NCBI GenBank assembly: GCA_024682835.1
Contig: JAIKYU010000017.1
Coordinates: 1-64,000 of the forward strand
From: Lachnospiraceae bacterium
Lineage (GTDB): Bacteria > Bacillota > Clostridia > Lachnospirales > Lachnospiraceae
Reading direction: 5' to 3'
Length of the DNA stretch: 64,000 bases
Part shown: in pieces, positions 43,338-52,522 of the stretch
How positions within the stretch are numbered: position 1 is the stretch's first letter
How the letters are laid out: each line of letters begins with the position of its first letter
The notes under the pieces: generated by a model
Databases searched by the model: none
What the model saw: only the letters and a program-made list of their open reading frames with translations
Told to the model about the DNA's origin: nothing
Made by a program: the position numbers and the translations under genes

Positions 43338-44818
43338 AACACACACCAGTAGAGCGTGTCTCCGTCAAACCACAGCTGTTCTTCCGGATCAAACCGATCC
43401 CAGTCCCTGTCGCCGAAGTGTTCTTCGAATATCTTCCGGTCCATCGGAATATGCGTAAGCTGCATTCCTGGACCGTTGAGGTGCTCCAACAGGACAAAGG
43501 GAGAGACGGAGAGCAGTCTTTCATTAATCTGATCGCGTTTGAACCGGACGGCGTCATAGGAATTCGGTGCGTAAGCATCATTCGCGATGGCGATTCTGGT
43601 TATCTTGATACCCGTTTTTTCTTCATAATGCGCGGCTTCGCGCAGAACGGCCTCCGCGTAAACAATATCCAGCTGATTGCTCAGATATCGGTTGCCGATG
43701 ATCAGCTGAGAGAAAAAGGCATGCACCAGAAGATACAGGATGCACATGACGGCAAACGTTCGGCGGATCCATGCTTTTTCCGTCACACAGAGAGCGCCGA
43801 TCAGGAGAAGCGCCTGCCAGGTGTAGAACACAAAGGTGATCCGCGGGTACATGCTGGCGGAGAGTAACGGGATGGAGAGGAACAGAAGCGCCTCCGCAAG
43901 GATCAGAAGAATCAGCGTAACCGGACGGACACCGCCCTTTTTGCGGGACAGGGAAAGAAACGTCAATACGGCGGCCAGCAGCGATGCGGCCAGAGGGAGC
44001 CATAAGGACGGAAGGAGATTCAGGCTGTTTTTGAAAAGCAATATCGTCTCCTCCGCGATGTATCTGATCGTGTCCATTCCTTCAAAGACGACGGTCTTGC
44101 TCTCGGCCTCCGGTTCGAGCAGTCCGATGTACTTGACAAATCCGCTGCTGGCGTAGTCCAGTACACCAATCAGGAGGAAAACCATGTTTCCGACGAGTAC
44201 ACGCCGAACCAGTTTCCCGCTGAGAACAAATTCCTCGCTGATCACCAGCCACCCGGTATACAGCATGGCGGCGTAGATGACGGCCGACTGGTAAAACAGA
44301 CAGGCGATCAGGATGCACAGGGTCGGGAACAGAAGTCTTTTGCGGGCGTAGAAAAAGACACCGACGGTGGCAAGAAGATAGGCACAGGTGTAGGTGATAT
44401 GGAATTCCGGAAACATAAACGTTTCCGAAAAAAGGACGTTCAGGAATGCCAGGGATGCTGCCGCCAGGAATCCCGCCGTGACGACGCTCTCCCTGTCCTT
44501 CAGAAGCGGGAGAAACAGCTTCTGGATCAGCCAGATATCCGCCGCGATGGAGAGCAGATAGATAAAAAAGAAGGCCCGGTAGTGATCCGTGATCTGTATG
44601 CCGATGTCCAGCAGCCACTTGGCAAGATAGTAGGCGGCGTAGCGCTGCTGATCCATGGAACTGCCGATGTCGCTCATCGGCAGCATCTCACGAAACAGCG
44701 TATCGGCACCGAACTGGGCTCTGTAAAAGCCGCCCCAGAACAGCACCGTCCCCAGGAGGTCGATGAGGAAGAGCGCAAAATCCCGCACGATTGGTTTCTT
44801 TGAGACGTTTGACTGCAT
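43334..44818 (-). CDS. Membrane glucosyltransferase-like protein (GtrII-like)
   Basis: 494 residues with about ten helices after a 40-residue N-terminus that includes the acidic LPMSDIGSSMDQQRYAAYYL loop after the first helix, and a C-terminal soluble domain with RIAIANDAYAPNSYDAVRF. This layout is reminiscent of GtrII glucosyltransferase-like proteins of serotype conversion. No partner GtrA or GtrB is adjacent. Promoter about 40 bases upstream. Confidence 0.55.
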   Translation of the reverse strand: MQSNVSKKPIVRDFALFLIDLLGTVLFWGGFYRAQFGADTLFREMLPMSDIGSSMDQQRYAAYYLAKWLLDIGIQITDHYRAFFFIYLLSIAADIWLIQKLFLPLLKDRESVVTAGFLAAASLAFLNVLFSETFMFPEFHITYTCAYLLATVGVFFYARKRLLFPTLCILIACLFYQSAVIYAAMLYTGWLVISEEFVLSGKLVRRVLVGNMVFLLIGVLDYASSGFVKYIGLLEPEAESKTVVFEGMDTIRYIAEETILLFKNSLNLLPSLWLPLAASLLAAVLTFLSLSRKKGGVRPVTLILLILAEALLFLSIPLLSASMYPRITFVFYTWQALLLIGALCVTEKAWIRRTFAVMCILYLLVHAFFSQLIIGNRYLSNQLDIVYAEAVLREAAHYEEKTGIKITRIAIANDAYAPNSYDAVRFKRDQINERLLSVSPFVLLEHLNGPGMQLTHIPMDRKIFEEHFGDRDWDRFDPEEQLWFDGDTLYWCVF

Positions 44819-44857
44819 AACGGATATCCTTTATCAAAGATTTTTAACGCTGGTGTT

Positions 44858-44885
44858 ATTATATCACGCGATAATAAGATGTTAA
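44858..44885 (-). promoter_or_regulatory. Promoter of the GtrII-like gene
   Basis: Minus-strand TTAACA (44885-44880), 16-base spacer, TATAAT (44863-44858). Confidence 0.6.
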
Positions 44886-44907
44886 GTTCAAAAGTCGATT
44901 TACACTA

Positions 44908-45090
44908 TATGATGCCAACGGATTGCTCCGCTGCTTCGCAGCTCTCGCAATCCGTCCTACCATTCGCAATCCGCTGCGATGCCCGGAATACGGGCATCTT
45001 GCTACTTGCTCATGGTCGGGCGGGTCAAGAGCTCATGCGGCGATTCATGCGAGCATGATCGCCGTATGAGCTTTTGACCCTGGCATCATA
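44908..45090. mobile_element. MITE-like 183-bp element with TATGATGCCA terminal repeats
   Basis: Terminal inverted repeats TATGATGCCA (44908-44917) and TGGCATCATA (45081-45090) enclose three nested hairpins: a 9-bp stem ACGGATTGC/GCAATCCGT (44918-44955), GATGCCCG/CGGGCATC (44978-44998), and a 21-base arm pair (45024-45044 and 45058-45078, two mismatches) capped by CATGC/GCATG. No coding capacity and no obvious target-site duplication. Fits a MITE or a REP-like structural repeat. Confidence 0.65.
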
Positions 45091-45107
45091 AATAATAACA
45101 TTCATTA

Positions 45108-45136
45108 TTGAATTATTTCCGTGCGTATTGTAAAAT
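45108..45136 (+). promoter_or_regulatory. Promoter of the PucR/CdaR-type regulator
   Basis: TTGAAT (45108-45113), 17-base spacer, TAAAAT (45131-45136), 39 bases before the GTG start. Confidence 0.65.
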
Positions 45137-45174
45137 GGTTGATATTGACTTGACAGAATGAGACGGGGGAAGCT

Positions 45175-46311
45175 GTGATCTCAAAACTTGTTTTGCAGAG
45201 TACGGTCGAGGGAATCGCTTCGATTGCACAGAGAGAGGTCTGTGTCTTTGATCCGGACGGCCGGCTTCTGGTGTCGTCGTCCGATGAGTCTCTTTCATCG
45301 GAGGTGAAGGCACAGTTCGTGAGGGAATTTGCCGATTCTCCGGCGCAGATGCAGGAGCTTGCGGACGGGCTTTACTATAAGGTCTTTGATGAGGACCGTC
45401 TGGAATACGTGCTGACGCTGTCAGGGGGCGGAGAGAATCTTCATGCGCTCGGGAAGATGGCCGCGTTTCAGTTGAGCGGACTGTTGGTCGCATACAGAGA
45501 ACGGTTTGACCGGGACAACTTTTTCAAAAACCTTCTCCTGGATAATCTTCTGCTGGTGGATATTTACAGCCGGGCCAGGACGCTTCGGATCGATGAGACA
45601 ACGCTTCGGATGTGCCTGGTTGTCCGCCCCTCGGGCGAGCGCAGAGCGGATATGATAAAAACGCTCAGACGGGCGGTAGACGGCAAGGCGGGATGTGTCG
45701 TAACCGAGGTGAGTGAGCAGGACCTGATCGTCATCCTTGATCTGGAGGGAAAACCGGAGGAAACAGAAGAGCGGGCGGAAGACGCCCGATGGGGAACAGA
45801 GCAGGGCCGGGCGTTTGCCGAACAGCTTCTGGCAGCGCTGGAACAGGATGGATATCCGGATGTGCGGATCTCCTGCGGTGCGGTATCCCGCGACCTCAGA
45901 GACTTGAGCCGTTCATACAAAGAGGCGGAAATGGCACTGGATGTCAGCCGGATTTTCTATGAGAACGACCGCGTCATCTGCTATGGCGAGCTGGGAATCG
46001 GAAGACTGATCTATCAGCTTCCCCTGCCGCTCTGCAGGATGTTCCTTTCAGAGACATTCGGAGAGGTGGATCCGGACAGGGAGATTGAGGAGGAGATCGC
46101 GCAGACGGTGGAGGTTTTCTTTGCCAACAGCCTGAATGTTTCGGAGACGGCAAGAAAGCTTTTTGTTCACCGCAACACCCTGGTGTACCGGCTGGATAAG
46201 CTGCAGAAGATCACCGGACTGGATGTCCGTGTCTTTGAGGATGCCATTACGTACCGGATTGCGACGATGGTGATCCGGTATATGAAATATATGGAAAAAA
46301 ATGAGTACTGA
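45175..46311 (+). CDS. PucR/CdaR-type HTH transcriptional regulator
   Basis: 378 residues. N-terminal sensor-like region (about 1-130; VCVFDPDGRLLVSSSD), a middle GGDEF-like/regulatory region (about 150-300) and a C-terminal PucR-type helix-turn-helix (LNVSETARKLFVHRNTLVYRLDKL). Such regulators control sugar-diacid, purine or amino-acid metabolism. GTG start preceded by ACGGGGGAAG. No target operon is evident; the ftsE cluster starts 67 bases later. Confidence 0.88.
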   Translation: MISKLVLQSTVEGIASIAQREVCVFDPDGRLLVSSSDESLSSEVKAQFVREFADSPAQMQELADGLYYKVFDEDRLEYVLTLSGGGENLHALGKMAAFQLSGLLVAYRERFDRDNFFKNLLLDNLLLVDIYSRARTLRIDETTLRMCLVVRPSGERRADMIKTLRRAVDGKAGCVVTEVSEQDLIVILDLEGKPEETEERAEDARWGTEQGRAFAEQLLAALEQDGYPDVRISCGAVSRDLRDLSRSYKEAEMALDVSRIFYENDRVICYGELGIGRLIYQLPLPLCRMFLSETFGEVDPDREIEEEIAQTVEVFFANSLNVSETARKLFVHRNTLVYRLDKLQKITGLDVRVFEDAITYRIATMVIRYMKYMEKNEY

Positions 46312-46378
46312 TCGTGTTTTTAAGACGAGAGGACCACGTTCCCGCGTTTTTTCAGGGGATTGATTCAGGGGGATCGGT

Positions 46379-47116
46379 ATGTTTGGAGCACCAAAGAGGC
46401 GGGTGAAAAAAATTCCGCCGGATGAAATCATCACACTGGAGCATGTGAGCAAGGCGTACACCAAGGGGGTGCCCGCGCTGAATGACATCACGCTTCATAT
46501 CAGACGCGGGGAGTTCGTGTTCATCGTCGGGGATTCCGGTTCCGGCAAGTCGACGCTGATCAAGCTCCTTTTGCGCGAGCTGGTGCCGACGGAGGGCAGG
46601 ATCACCGTGATGGGTTATGATCTGGTTCGCATCCGCCACGGGAAGATTCCGAAATTCCGCAGGAATCTGGGAATTGTCTTTCAGGATTTCCGTCTGCTGA
46701 AGGATCGCAATGTGTATGAGAATGTCGCTTTTGCCCAGCGCATTGTCCAGACACCCGGGCGGGAAATCCGGAAAAATGTGCCGACGGTTCTGGCGACGGT
46801 CGGCCTGGCCGGGAAGTATAAGAATAAGATCAGACAGCTCTCCGGCGGAGAGCAGCAGCGTGTGGCGCTGGCGAGAGCACTGGTCAACAAGCCCGCGATC
46901 CTGCTGGCGGATGAGCCGACCGGTAATCTGGATCCCAATATCACCTGGGAGATCATGCGCCTGCTGGAAAAGATCAACGAAAACGGGACGACGGTGATTG
47001 TTGTCACGCACAATAAGGAGGTCGTCAACGTCATGAAAAAGCGCGTCATCACTTTAAGACGCGGTGTGATCGTGGAGGACGAAGAAGAGGGAGGCTACCG
47101 CGATGAAGAGGATTAG
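46379..47116 (+). CDS. ftsE: Cell division ATP-binding protein FtsE
   Basis: 245 residues. Walker A GDSGSGKST, Q-loop IVFQDFRLL, signature LSGGEQQRVALARA, Walker B ILLADEPTGNLD and the switch histidine in VVTHNKE. FtsE powers FtsX to activate a wall hydrolase at division. AGGGGGAT precedes the ATG. Overlaps ftsX by 14 bases. Confidence 0.95.
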   Translation: MFGAPKRRVKKIPPDEIITLEHVSKAYTKGVPALNDITLHIRRGEFVFIVGDSGSGKSTLIKLLLRELVPTEGRITVMGYDLVRIRHGKIPKFRRNLGIVFQDFRLLKDRNVYENVAFAQRIVQTPGREIRKNVPTVLATVGLAGKYKNKIRQLSGGEQQRVALARALVNKPAILLADEPTGNLDPNITWEIMRLLEKINENGTTVIVVTHNKEVVNVMKKRVITLRRGVIVEDEEEGGYRDEED

Positions 47117-48002
47117 CACCTTTTTCTATACGATCGGACAGGGCTTTAAAGGCCTGACGAGAAACAAGTGGTACACACTGGCTTCTATTGCCACGATTGC
47201 AGCCTGCCTGTTTCTGTTCGGTCTGTTCTACACGATTGTGATGAATTTTCAGAGTATGGTACGTGCGGCGGAAGAGGGCGTTTCAGTGACCGTCTTTTTC
47301 AATGAGGGTGTCACGGAGGAACAGATTCTTGCGATACAGTCGGCCCTGGAGCAGCGGACGGAGGTCCGCCAGGTGGATTACATCTCCGCCGACGCGGCCT
47401 GGGAGAGCTTCAAGGAAGGCTATCTGGGCCCCTACGCCGACGGCTTTACGGAGAATCCCCTGATCGATTCCGCGAATCTTCAGATCTATCTGAGCGATGT
47501 ATCCATGCAGCCGAATCTGGTGACGTTTCTGGAGTCTATTGACGGGGTGCGTGAGGTCAATCGTTCGGAGGTAACCGCGACGACCCTGTCGGGTATCAAC
47601 CGGCTGGTCGCCTACATTTCGATTGCGATCATCGTGATTCTGTTTGCGGTTTCGATTTTCCTGATCAGCAACACGGTGACCATCGGCATTTCCGTGCGTC
47701 AGGATGAGATCACGATCATGAAGTATATCGGCGCGACGGACTATTTTGTGCGGGCGCCATTCGTTATCGAGTGTATGCTGATCGGTGCCATCGGTTCAGC
47801 CATTCCTCTGGCGGTGATTTATTTCGTCTACGGACAGGTGACGGAATTCATCGGCGGCCGTTTTGCGATTCTGTCAAACATCCTACGTTTTTTGCCGATC
47901 GAGAGTATTTTTGAGAAGCTGATGCCGGCCACCTTCCTCATCGGAGTCGGCATCGGTTTCCTCGGCAGCTTTGTGACGGTCAGGCGGCATCTGAGAGTAT
48001 GA
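47103..48002 (+). CDS. ftsX: Cell division protein FtsX
   Basis: 299 residues. Short cytoplasmic N-terminus, helix about 21-45, extracytoplasmic loop about 50-170 with VSVTVFFNEGVTEEQI (contacts the hydrolase activator), then three helices including IIVILFAVSIFLISNTV and the RQDEITIMKYIGATDYFV coupling segment to FtsE. Standard length. ATGA overlap with the M23 gene. Confidence 0.95.
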   Translation: MKRISTFFYTIGQGFKGLTRNKWYTLASIATIAACLFLFGLFYTIVMNFQSMVRAAEEGVSVTVFFNEGVTEEQILAIQSALEQRTEVRQVDYISADAAWESFKEGYLGPYADGFTENPLIDSANLQIYLSDVSMQPNLVTFLESIDGVREVNRSEVTATTLSGINRLVAYISIAIIVILFAVSIFLISNTVTIGISVRQDEITIMKYIGATDYFVRAPFVIECMLIGAIGSAIPLAVIYFVYGQVTEFIGGRFAILSNILRFLPIESIFEKLMPATFLIGVGIGFLGSFVTVRRHLRV

Positions 48003-49216
48003 TCCGGCGACGCATCTGGAAAGCGCTGATCCTGGTTCTCTGCCTTGCCGGAGTCTTTCTTTCGACCCCGGCAGGGCTTCTTTCGTATGCGCTTCCGACG
48101 GAAGCCTCCATCAAGGAACAGGAGGCAAAAATCGCAAAGCAGAAAAAACAGCGCGATAGCCTGAAATCCAACATGACCGATCTGGAAAAGATCAAAGCCT
48201 CCCTTCAGAAGAGCAAGGCGGATCTGGATGCGTATGTGAAGGAACTGGATCAGAATCTTGTGGAGATCGAAGAAAGGATCGAGGAGCTGACCAGGCAGAT
48301 CGCCGAGAAACAGGAGGAAATCGAGGAGACGAAGGAGGAGCTTGCCCAGGCGCAGGCGACACAGGAAGCGCAGTATGAGGCGATGAAGAAACGCATCCGC
48401 TTTATGTATGAAAAGGGAGACACCTATTATCTCGCGCTTCTGTTTGAGGCGGACAGCTACACGGATATGCTCAACCGCGCGGAGTATATCGGACAGATAT
48501 CGGCCTATGACCGCCGGAAGCTGGAGGAGTATATCGCTGAGACGGAATATGTGGCGCTGGTCAAGGAGGCGCTGGAGGAAGAGGAGGCGACGCTTGAGGA
48601 GGCAAGCGAGGAGGTGAAGGCCGAGCAGGAATCCGTGAAAGCGTTGCTTGCCGAGAAGGAGGAGCAGATTAACCAGGTCTCCGCGGAGATCGGAGACAAG
48701 GAACAGCAGATCGCTGCATATAAAGAAACCATCGCGCAGGAGACGGCTGAGATTGCCGCGCTGGAAAAGGCGGTGGCCGCGGATAAGGCGGCGCTTGAGG
48801 AGGCAAACCGCAGGGTCTACAACGGCGGTGTGTTTGCCTGGCCCTGTCCGAAATACACGAGAATATCCGACAATTTCGGCATGCGTTTGCATCCGACACT
48901 GAAAGTGCAGCTGATGCACAACGGGGTGGACATGGCGGCTCCGTACGGGACGCCGATCGTCGCCGCGTATGACGGAACGGTGGTCGCGGCGGCCTATTCG
49001 TCCTCCATGGGCAACTATGTGATGATTGACCACGGGAGCGGGTTGTACACGGTGTATATGCACTGCTCCTCGCTTTCGGTATCCAGAGGACAGGAGGTGT
49101 CCAAGGGACAGAATATAGCGGCGGTCGGATCCACCGGCAGATCGACGGGCAATCATCTGCATTTCGGGGTGCGTCTGAACGGTTCCTATGTAAACCCCTG
49201 GACCTATCTGGGATAA
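47999..49216 (+). CDS. Murein hydrolase activator, coiled coil plus M23 (LytM) domain
   Basis: 405 residues. Signal peptide to about residue 33, a long two-part coiled coil (about 35-270, many KEELAQAQ-type repeats) and a C-terminal M23 zinc domain (about 290-405). Zinc ligands are H306 and D310 (HNGVDMAAPYG) and H386-x-H388 in NHLHFG, with the earlier catalytic YMH. Zinc ligands are intact, so it may cut peptidoglycan itself, as PcsB/CwlO-type partners of FtsEX do in Gram-positives, rather than be only an EnvC-style activator. Overlaps ftsX. Confidence 0.9.
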   Translation: MIRRRIWKALILVLCLAGVFLSTPAGLLSYALPTEASIKEQEAKIAKQKKQRDSLKSNMTDLEKIKASLQKSKADLDAYVKELDQNLVEIEERIEELTRQIAEKQEEIEETKEELAQAQATQEAQYEAMKKRIRFMYEKGDTYYLALLFEADSYTDMLNRAEYIGQISAYDRRKLEEYIAETEYVALVKEALEEEEATLEEASEEVKAEQESVKALLAEKEEQINQVSAEIGDKEQQIAAYKETIAQETAEIAALEKAVAADKAALEEANRRVYNGGVFAWPCPKYTRISDNFGMRLHPTLKVQLMHNGVDMAAPYGTPIVAAYDGTVVAAAYSSSMGNYVMIDHGSGLYTVYMHCSSLSVSRGQEVSKGQNIAAVGSTGRSTGNHLHFGVRLNGSYVNPWTYLG

Positions 49217-49252
49217 GAGAGAACCTTACGATCTTTATCTATTGAGGGATAT

Positions 49253-50566
49253 ATGGAAGAAATCACGGAAGAACTGCATGAGGAGCCGGCGGACAGAATC
49301 CCGGGGGCGGGCATCGAGGCACCGGTTGTCTATGCCGGGCCTGTAGAGCCGGAGCGTGCCGGAGGCGGGCTCCTTTTTTTCATGGGATTGATCTGCGGCA
49401 TTTTCCTCATGATGAGTGCCGGGTTTGTGCTTGCGATTTTTGTGCGCATGGACGTGATCCGGCTGCCGTTTTCGCTCCGGAATCCGTCCGGCCTTCTGAA
49501 TGCCGCGACCGAGAAAAAGATCGGATTGATTGAGGAATCCATCGAAAAGAATTTCTACCGGACGGATGTGGAGGACGAGACGCTTCGGGACGGGCTTTTC
49601 CGAGGAATGATCGATGCGCTGGATGATCCGTATTCCACCTACTATTCGGGGGAGGAATTTGACGAGATCATGACGGATATTCAGGGAGTCTATGAGGGGA
49701 TCGGTGCCTACCTGATGCAGTCGGGAGAGTACGAGTACCCTGTGATCACCGGTACCATCAGCGGCTCTCCCGCGGAAGAGGCGGGGCTGGTCGAAAAGGA
49801 TCTGTTGACCGAGGTGGAGGGGGAATCCACCCGGGGACTGGACTTGTCCACCATTGTGTCCCGTGTGAAGGGAGAGCGGGGAACAACGGTGAAGCTGAAG
49901 CTGCTTCGCGACGGAAAGGAGCTGGAGGTTTCCATAGTCCGGGCCCGGATAGAATCGCCGACCGTGATTGTGGAGGATCCGCAGGACGGAATCGGGTATC
50001 TGAGAATCACGGAGTTTGATGACGTGACGCCGGATCAGTTTGCAGAGGGTCTTGCGGAATTAAAATCGAAAGGGATGCGGGGGATGATCCTTGATCTCAG
50101 AAGCAACACGGGCGGCAATCTGGATGCGGTCTGTGATATTGCAAGACAGATTCTGCCGGAGGGCGTGATCGTCTACACGCTTGACCGTGACGGGAACCGG
50201 GAGGATTTTGACTGCGACGGCAGTCACGCTGCGGATTTCCCCATCGTCGTGCTGGTTAATGATTATACGGCCAGTGCTTCCGAGATTCTTGCCGGAGCGA
50301 TTCGGGACTACGGACTCGGCAGGCTCGTCGGCACGACGACCTACGGGAAGGGCGTCGTGCAGCGTATCTATCAGATCGGCGACGGAACCGCATTAAAGCT
50401 TACGGTGGAGACCTACTATACACCCTCCGGATTTGATCTGAACGGCGTGGGACTGGAGCCGGATGAGGAGATTGTCTACGACGCGGAAGCAGCCGGTAAG
50501 GACGGGACAGACAATCAGCGGGTACGCGGAGAGGAAATTCTGCGGCAGCTGATGGAGGACAGATAA
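49253..50566 (+). CDS. ctpA: C-terminal processing protease, S41 (CtpA-like)
   Basis: 437 residues. Cytoplasmic N-terminus, one membrane helix (about 40-65), a PDZ domain (about 145-220) and the S41 catalytic core with S341 (VNDYTASASEIL) and K365 (TTYGKGVVQ). It cleaves C-terminal tails of outer-face proteins and is regularly placed after FtsEX and the hydrolase, where it may trim the hydrolase or other wall proteins. The start has GAGGG ten bases upstream. Confidence 0.92.
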   Translation: MEEITEELHEEPADRIPGAGIEAPVVYAGPVEPERAGGGLLFFMGLICGIFLMMSAGFVLAIFVRMDVIRLPFSLRNPSGLLNAATEKKIGLIEESIEKNFYRTDVEDETLRDGLFRGMIDALDDPYSTYYSGEEFDEIMTDIQGVYEGIGAYLMQSGEYEYPVITGTISGSPAEEAGLVEKDLLTEVEGESTRGLDLSTIVSRVKGERGTTVKLKLLRDGKELEVSIVRARIESPTVIVEDPQDGIGYLRITEFDDVTPDQFAEGLAELKSKGMRGMILDLRSNTGGNLDAVCDIARQILPEGVIVYTLDRDGNREDFDCDGSHAADFPIVVLVNDYTASASEILAGAIRDYGLGRLVGTTTYGKGVVQRIYQIGDGTALKLTVETYYTPSGFDLNGVGLEPDEEIVYDAEAAGKDGTDNQRVRGEEILRQLMEDR

Positions 50567-50578
50567 AGAGAAGGAAAT

Positions 50579-52522
50579 ATGTGCGGAATCTGCGGTTTTA
50601 TTACCAAACAGAATATCTCGCAGGATGATCTGATCCGGATGAATGACACGATGACCCACCGCGGACCGGATGACGCCGGCGTGCGGATTTATCCGGCAGC
50701 AGGCGGATATGCGGTGGGGCTGGCACAGAGGCGCCTTGCCATACGTGACCTTTCGCCGCTGGGGCATCAGCCGATGGAGACGGCAGACGGACGCCTGTCG
50801 CTGGTGTTCAACGGAGAAATCTACAATATGGCGGCGCTCAGGGAGGAACTGGCGGATTATCCGTTCCGCTCCCGCTGTGATACGGAGGTGATTCTGGCGG
50901 CATACCTTACCTGGGGAGAGGAATTTCTCGAGCATCTTTTCGGGATGTTTGCGCTCGCGCTTTATGACAGGCGGATGGGCGTCGTCCTTCTGGCCCGTGA
51001 CCGCGCGGGTAAAAAACCGCTCTATTACTGGCAGAGCGGCGGGCAGGTGGTCTTTGCGTCTACGCTTTCCCCGATCATGACCTGTCCGGGCTTTCCACGG
51101 GAAATCAACAGACGGGTGCTGCCCAGATATCTGTTTCAGCAGTATATCCATGCGCCGGAGAGCATTTTTCAGGATGTGTGGCAGCTTTGCCCGGGAGAAA
51201 TGCTTCGCCTGGAGCTGTCCGCATACGGGCGGGGACCGAAGACGGAAAAGAGGAAGTACTGGGACACCGCCGCGCGTTATGCGGCGTGCTCCGCGGATCC
51301 GGTTTCCGATTATGAGGAGGCGAAGACACAGCTGAAGGAATTGCTGAAGCAGGCTGTGGCGGACCGGATGATTGCCGACGTGCCGCTGGGGCTTTTCCTC
51401 TCGGGAGGGTTTGATTCGTCCCTGATGACGGCGCTGGCACAGGAATGCTCCGCCGAACCGGTGCAGACCTTCTCCGTCGGGTTTCGTGAGCAGGAATTTG
51501 ATGAATCCGCAGCCGCTGAAGCGGTGGCAAGGCATCTGGGCACCCGGCATCAGACACGCATCATCACGGAAGAGGACATGTTTTCGCTGGTGGATGCGCT
51601 GCCGCAGTATTTTGACGAGCCCTTTGCGGATCCTTCCCAGATTCCGACCATGCTGGTCTCGGAAACAGCCAGGCGCGCCGTGACGGTGGCACTTTCCGGA
51701 GACGGCGGAGATGAGATGTTCTGTGGCTATAATATCTATGACAACGTCGCCCAGGCGCAGAAACTGGACGTTCCAGCAGCGCTTACGCATCTGATCGGCC
51801 ATATTCCCATTCCGGGCGGCGGCAGTCTTTCGGAGAAATATCCCTTCCGGGTACGCGTGCTTTCCGATAACCGCGATCCGCTGACGAAGACGCAGATCGC
51901 TTCTACCGGCTATATCGAAGCGGCAACGGCGTTTCTTGCCGGAGCGTCGGACAGTGAGAGACGGCGTCTTCTGCTGTCGGAAATGCTGCCGATCAAGTAT
52001 CCTTTGGAGGATCGATATCCGGCAAAGGACTGGCAGGTGATCCGGATGCTCCTGGATATGGACACCTACCTGCCCAGTGATATTCTGTGCAAGGTGGATC
52101 GCGCGTCCATGAAATACTCGCTGGAGGCCCGATGCCCGATCCTCGATACGCGTGTGGTGGAGTACAGCTTCCGGATTCCGCATGCCTTCAAGTACCGGAA
52201 CGGTGTGAAAAAGGCGATCCTCCGTGACATTGCGTATGACTACATTCCGCGGGAGCTGCTGGATCGTCCCAAACAGGGCTTCGGCGCTCCTGTCGACAAG
52301 TGGCTCAGGGGCCCGCTTCAAAAGGAACTTCTGGAGGTCAGCTCCATGCGGTATCTTACAAAGCAGGGGATCTTTGAACCGGAATATGTGTCCAAATTCG
52401 TGACGGATTATCTCCTCAAGGGAGATGCAGGCCCGGCAACGGGACGGAATTTTTCCAAACTGGTCTGGTCCTTCTATGTCTTTCAGAAATGGGAGCGCAG
52501 ATGGTGTCGGGCAGCAGGGTGA
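50579..52522 (+). CDS. asnB: Asparagine synthase (glutamine-hydrolysing), first copy
   Basis: 647 residues. N-terminal nucleophile Cys2 (MCGICGF) of the glutaminase domain, followed by QRRLAIRDLSPLGHQPM and FNGEIYN. The synthetase domain has the ATP PP-loop FLSGGFDSSLM (about 272-279). The family makes asparagine or amidates other carboxylates such as diaminopimelate in peptidoglycan. AAGGAAAT precedes the ATG; only 12 bases separate it from ctpA, so it belongs to the wall operon. Confidence 0.9.
   Translation: MCGICGFITKQNISQDDLIRMNDTMTHRGPDDAGVRIYPAAGGYAVGLAQRRLAIRDLSPLGHQPMETADGRLSLVFNGEIYNMAALREELADYPFRSRCDTEVILAAYLTWGEEFLEHLFGMFALALYDRRMGVVLLARDRAGKKPLYYWQSGGQVVFASTLSPIMTCPGFPREINRRVLPRYLFQQYIHAPESIFQDVWQLCPGEMLRLELSAYGRGPKTEKRKYWDTAARYAACSADPVSDYEEAKTQLKELLKQAVADRMIADVPLGLFLSGGFDSSLMTALAQECSAEPVQTFSVGFREQEFDESAAAEAVARHLGTRHQTRIITEEDMFSLVDALPQYFDEPFADPSQIPTMLVSETARRAVTVALSGDGGDEMFCGYNIYDNVAQAQKLDVPAALTHLIGHIPIPGGGSLSEKYPFRVRVLSDNRDPLTKTQIASTGYIEAATAFLAGASDSERRRLLLSEMLPIKYPLEDRYPAKDWQVIRMLLDMDTYLPSDILCKVDRASMKYSLEARCPILDTRVVEYSFRIPHAFKYRNGVKKAILRDIAYDYIPRELLDRPKQGFGAPVDKWLRGPLQKELLEVSSMRYLTKQGIFEPEYVSKFVTDYLLKGDAGPATGRNFSKLVWSFYVFQKWERRWCRAAG

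Larger units (their letters stand above)
44819..45174. other. Intergenic region with MITE-like element
   Basis: 356 bases without a credible gene. It contains the GtrII-like gene promoter on the minus strand (44858-44885), a 183-bp inverted-repeat element (44908-45090) and the promoter of the PucR-type gene (45108-45136). Confidence 0.8.
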
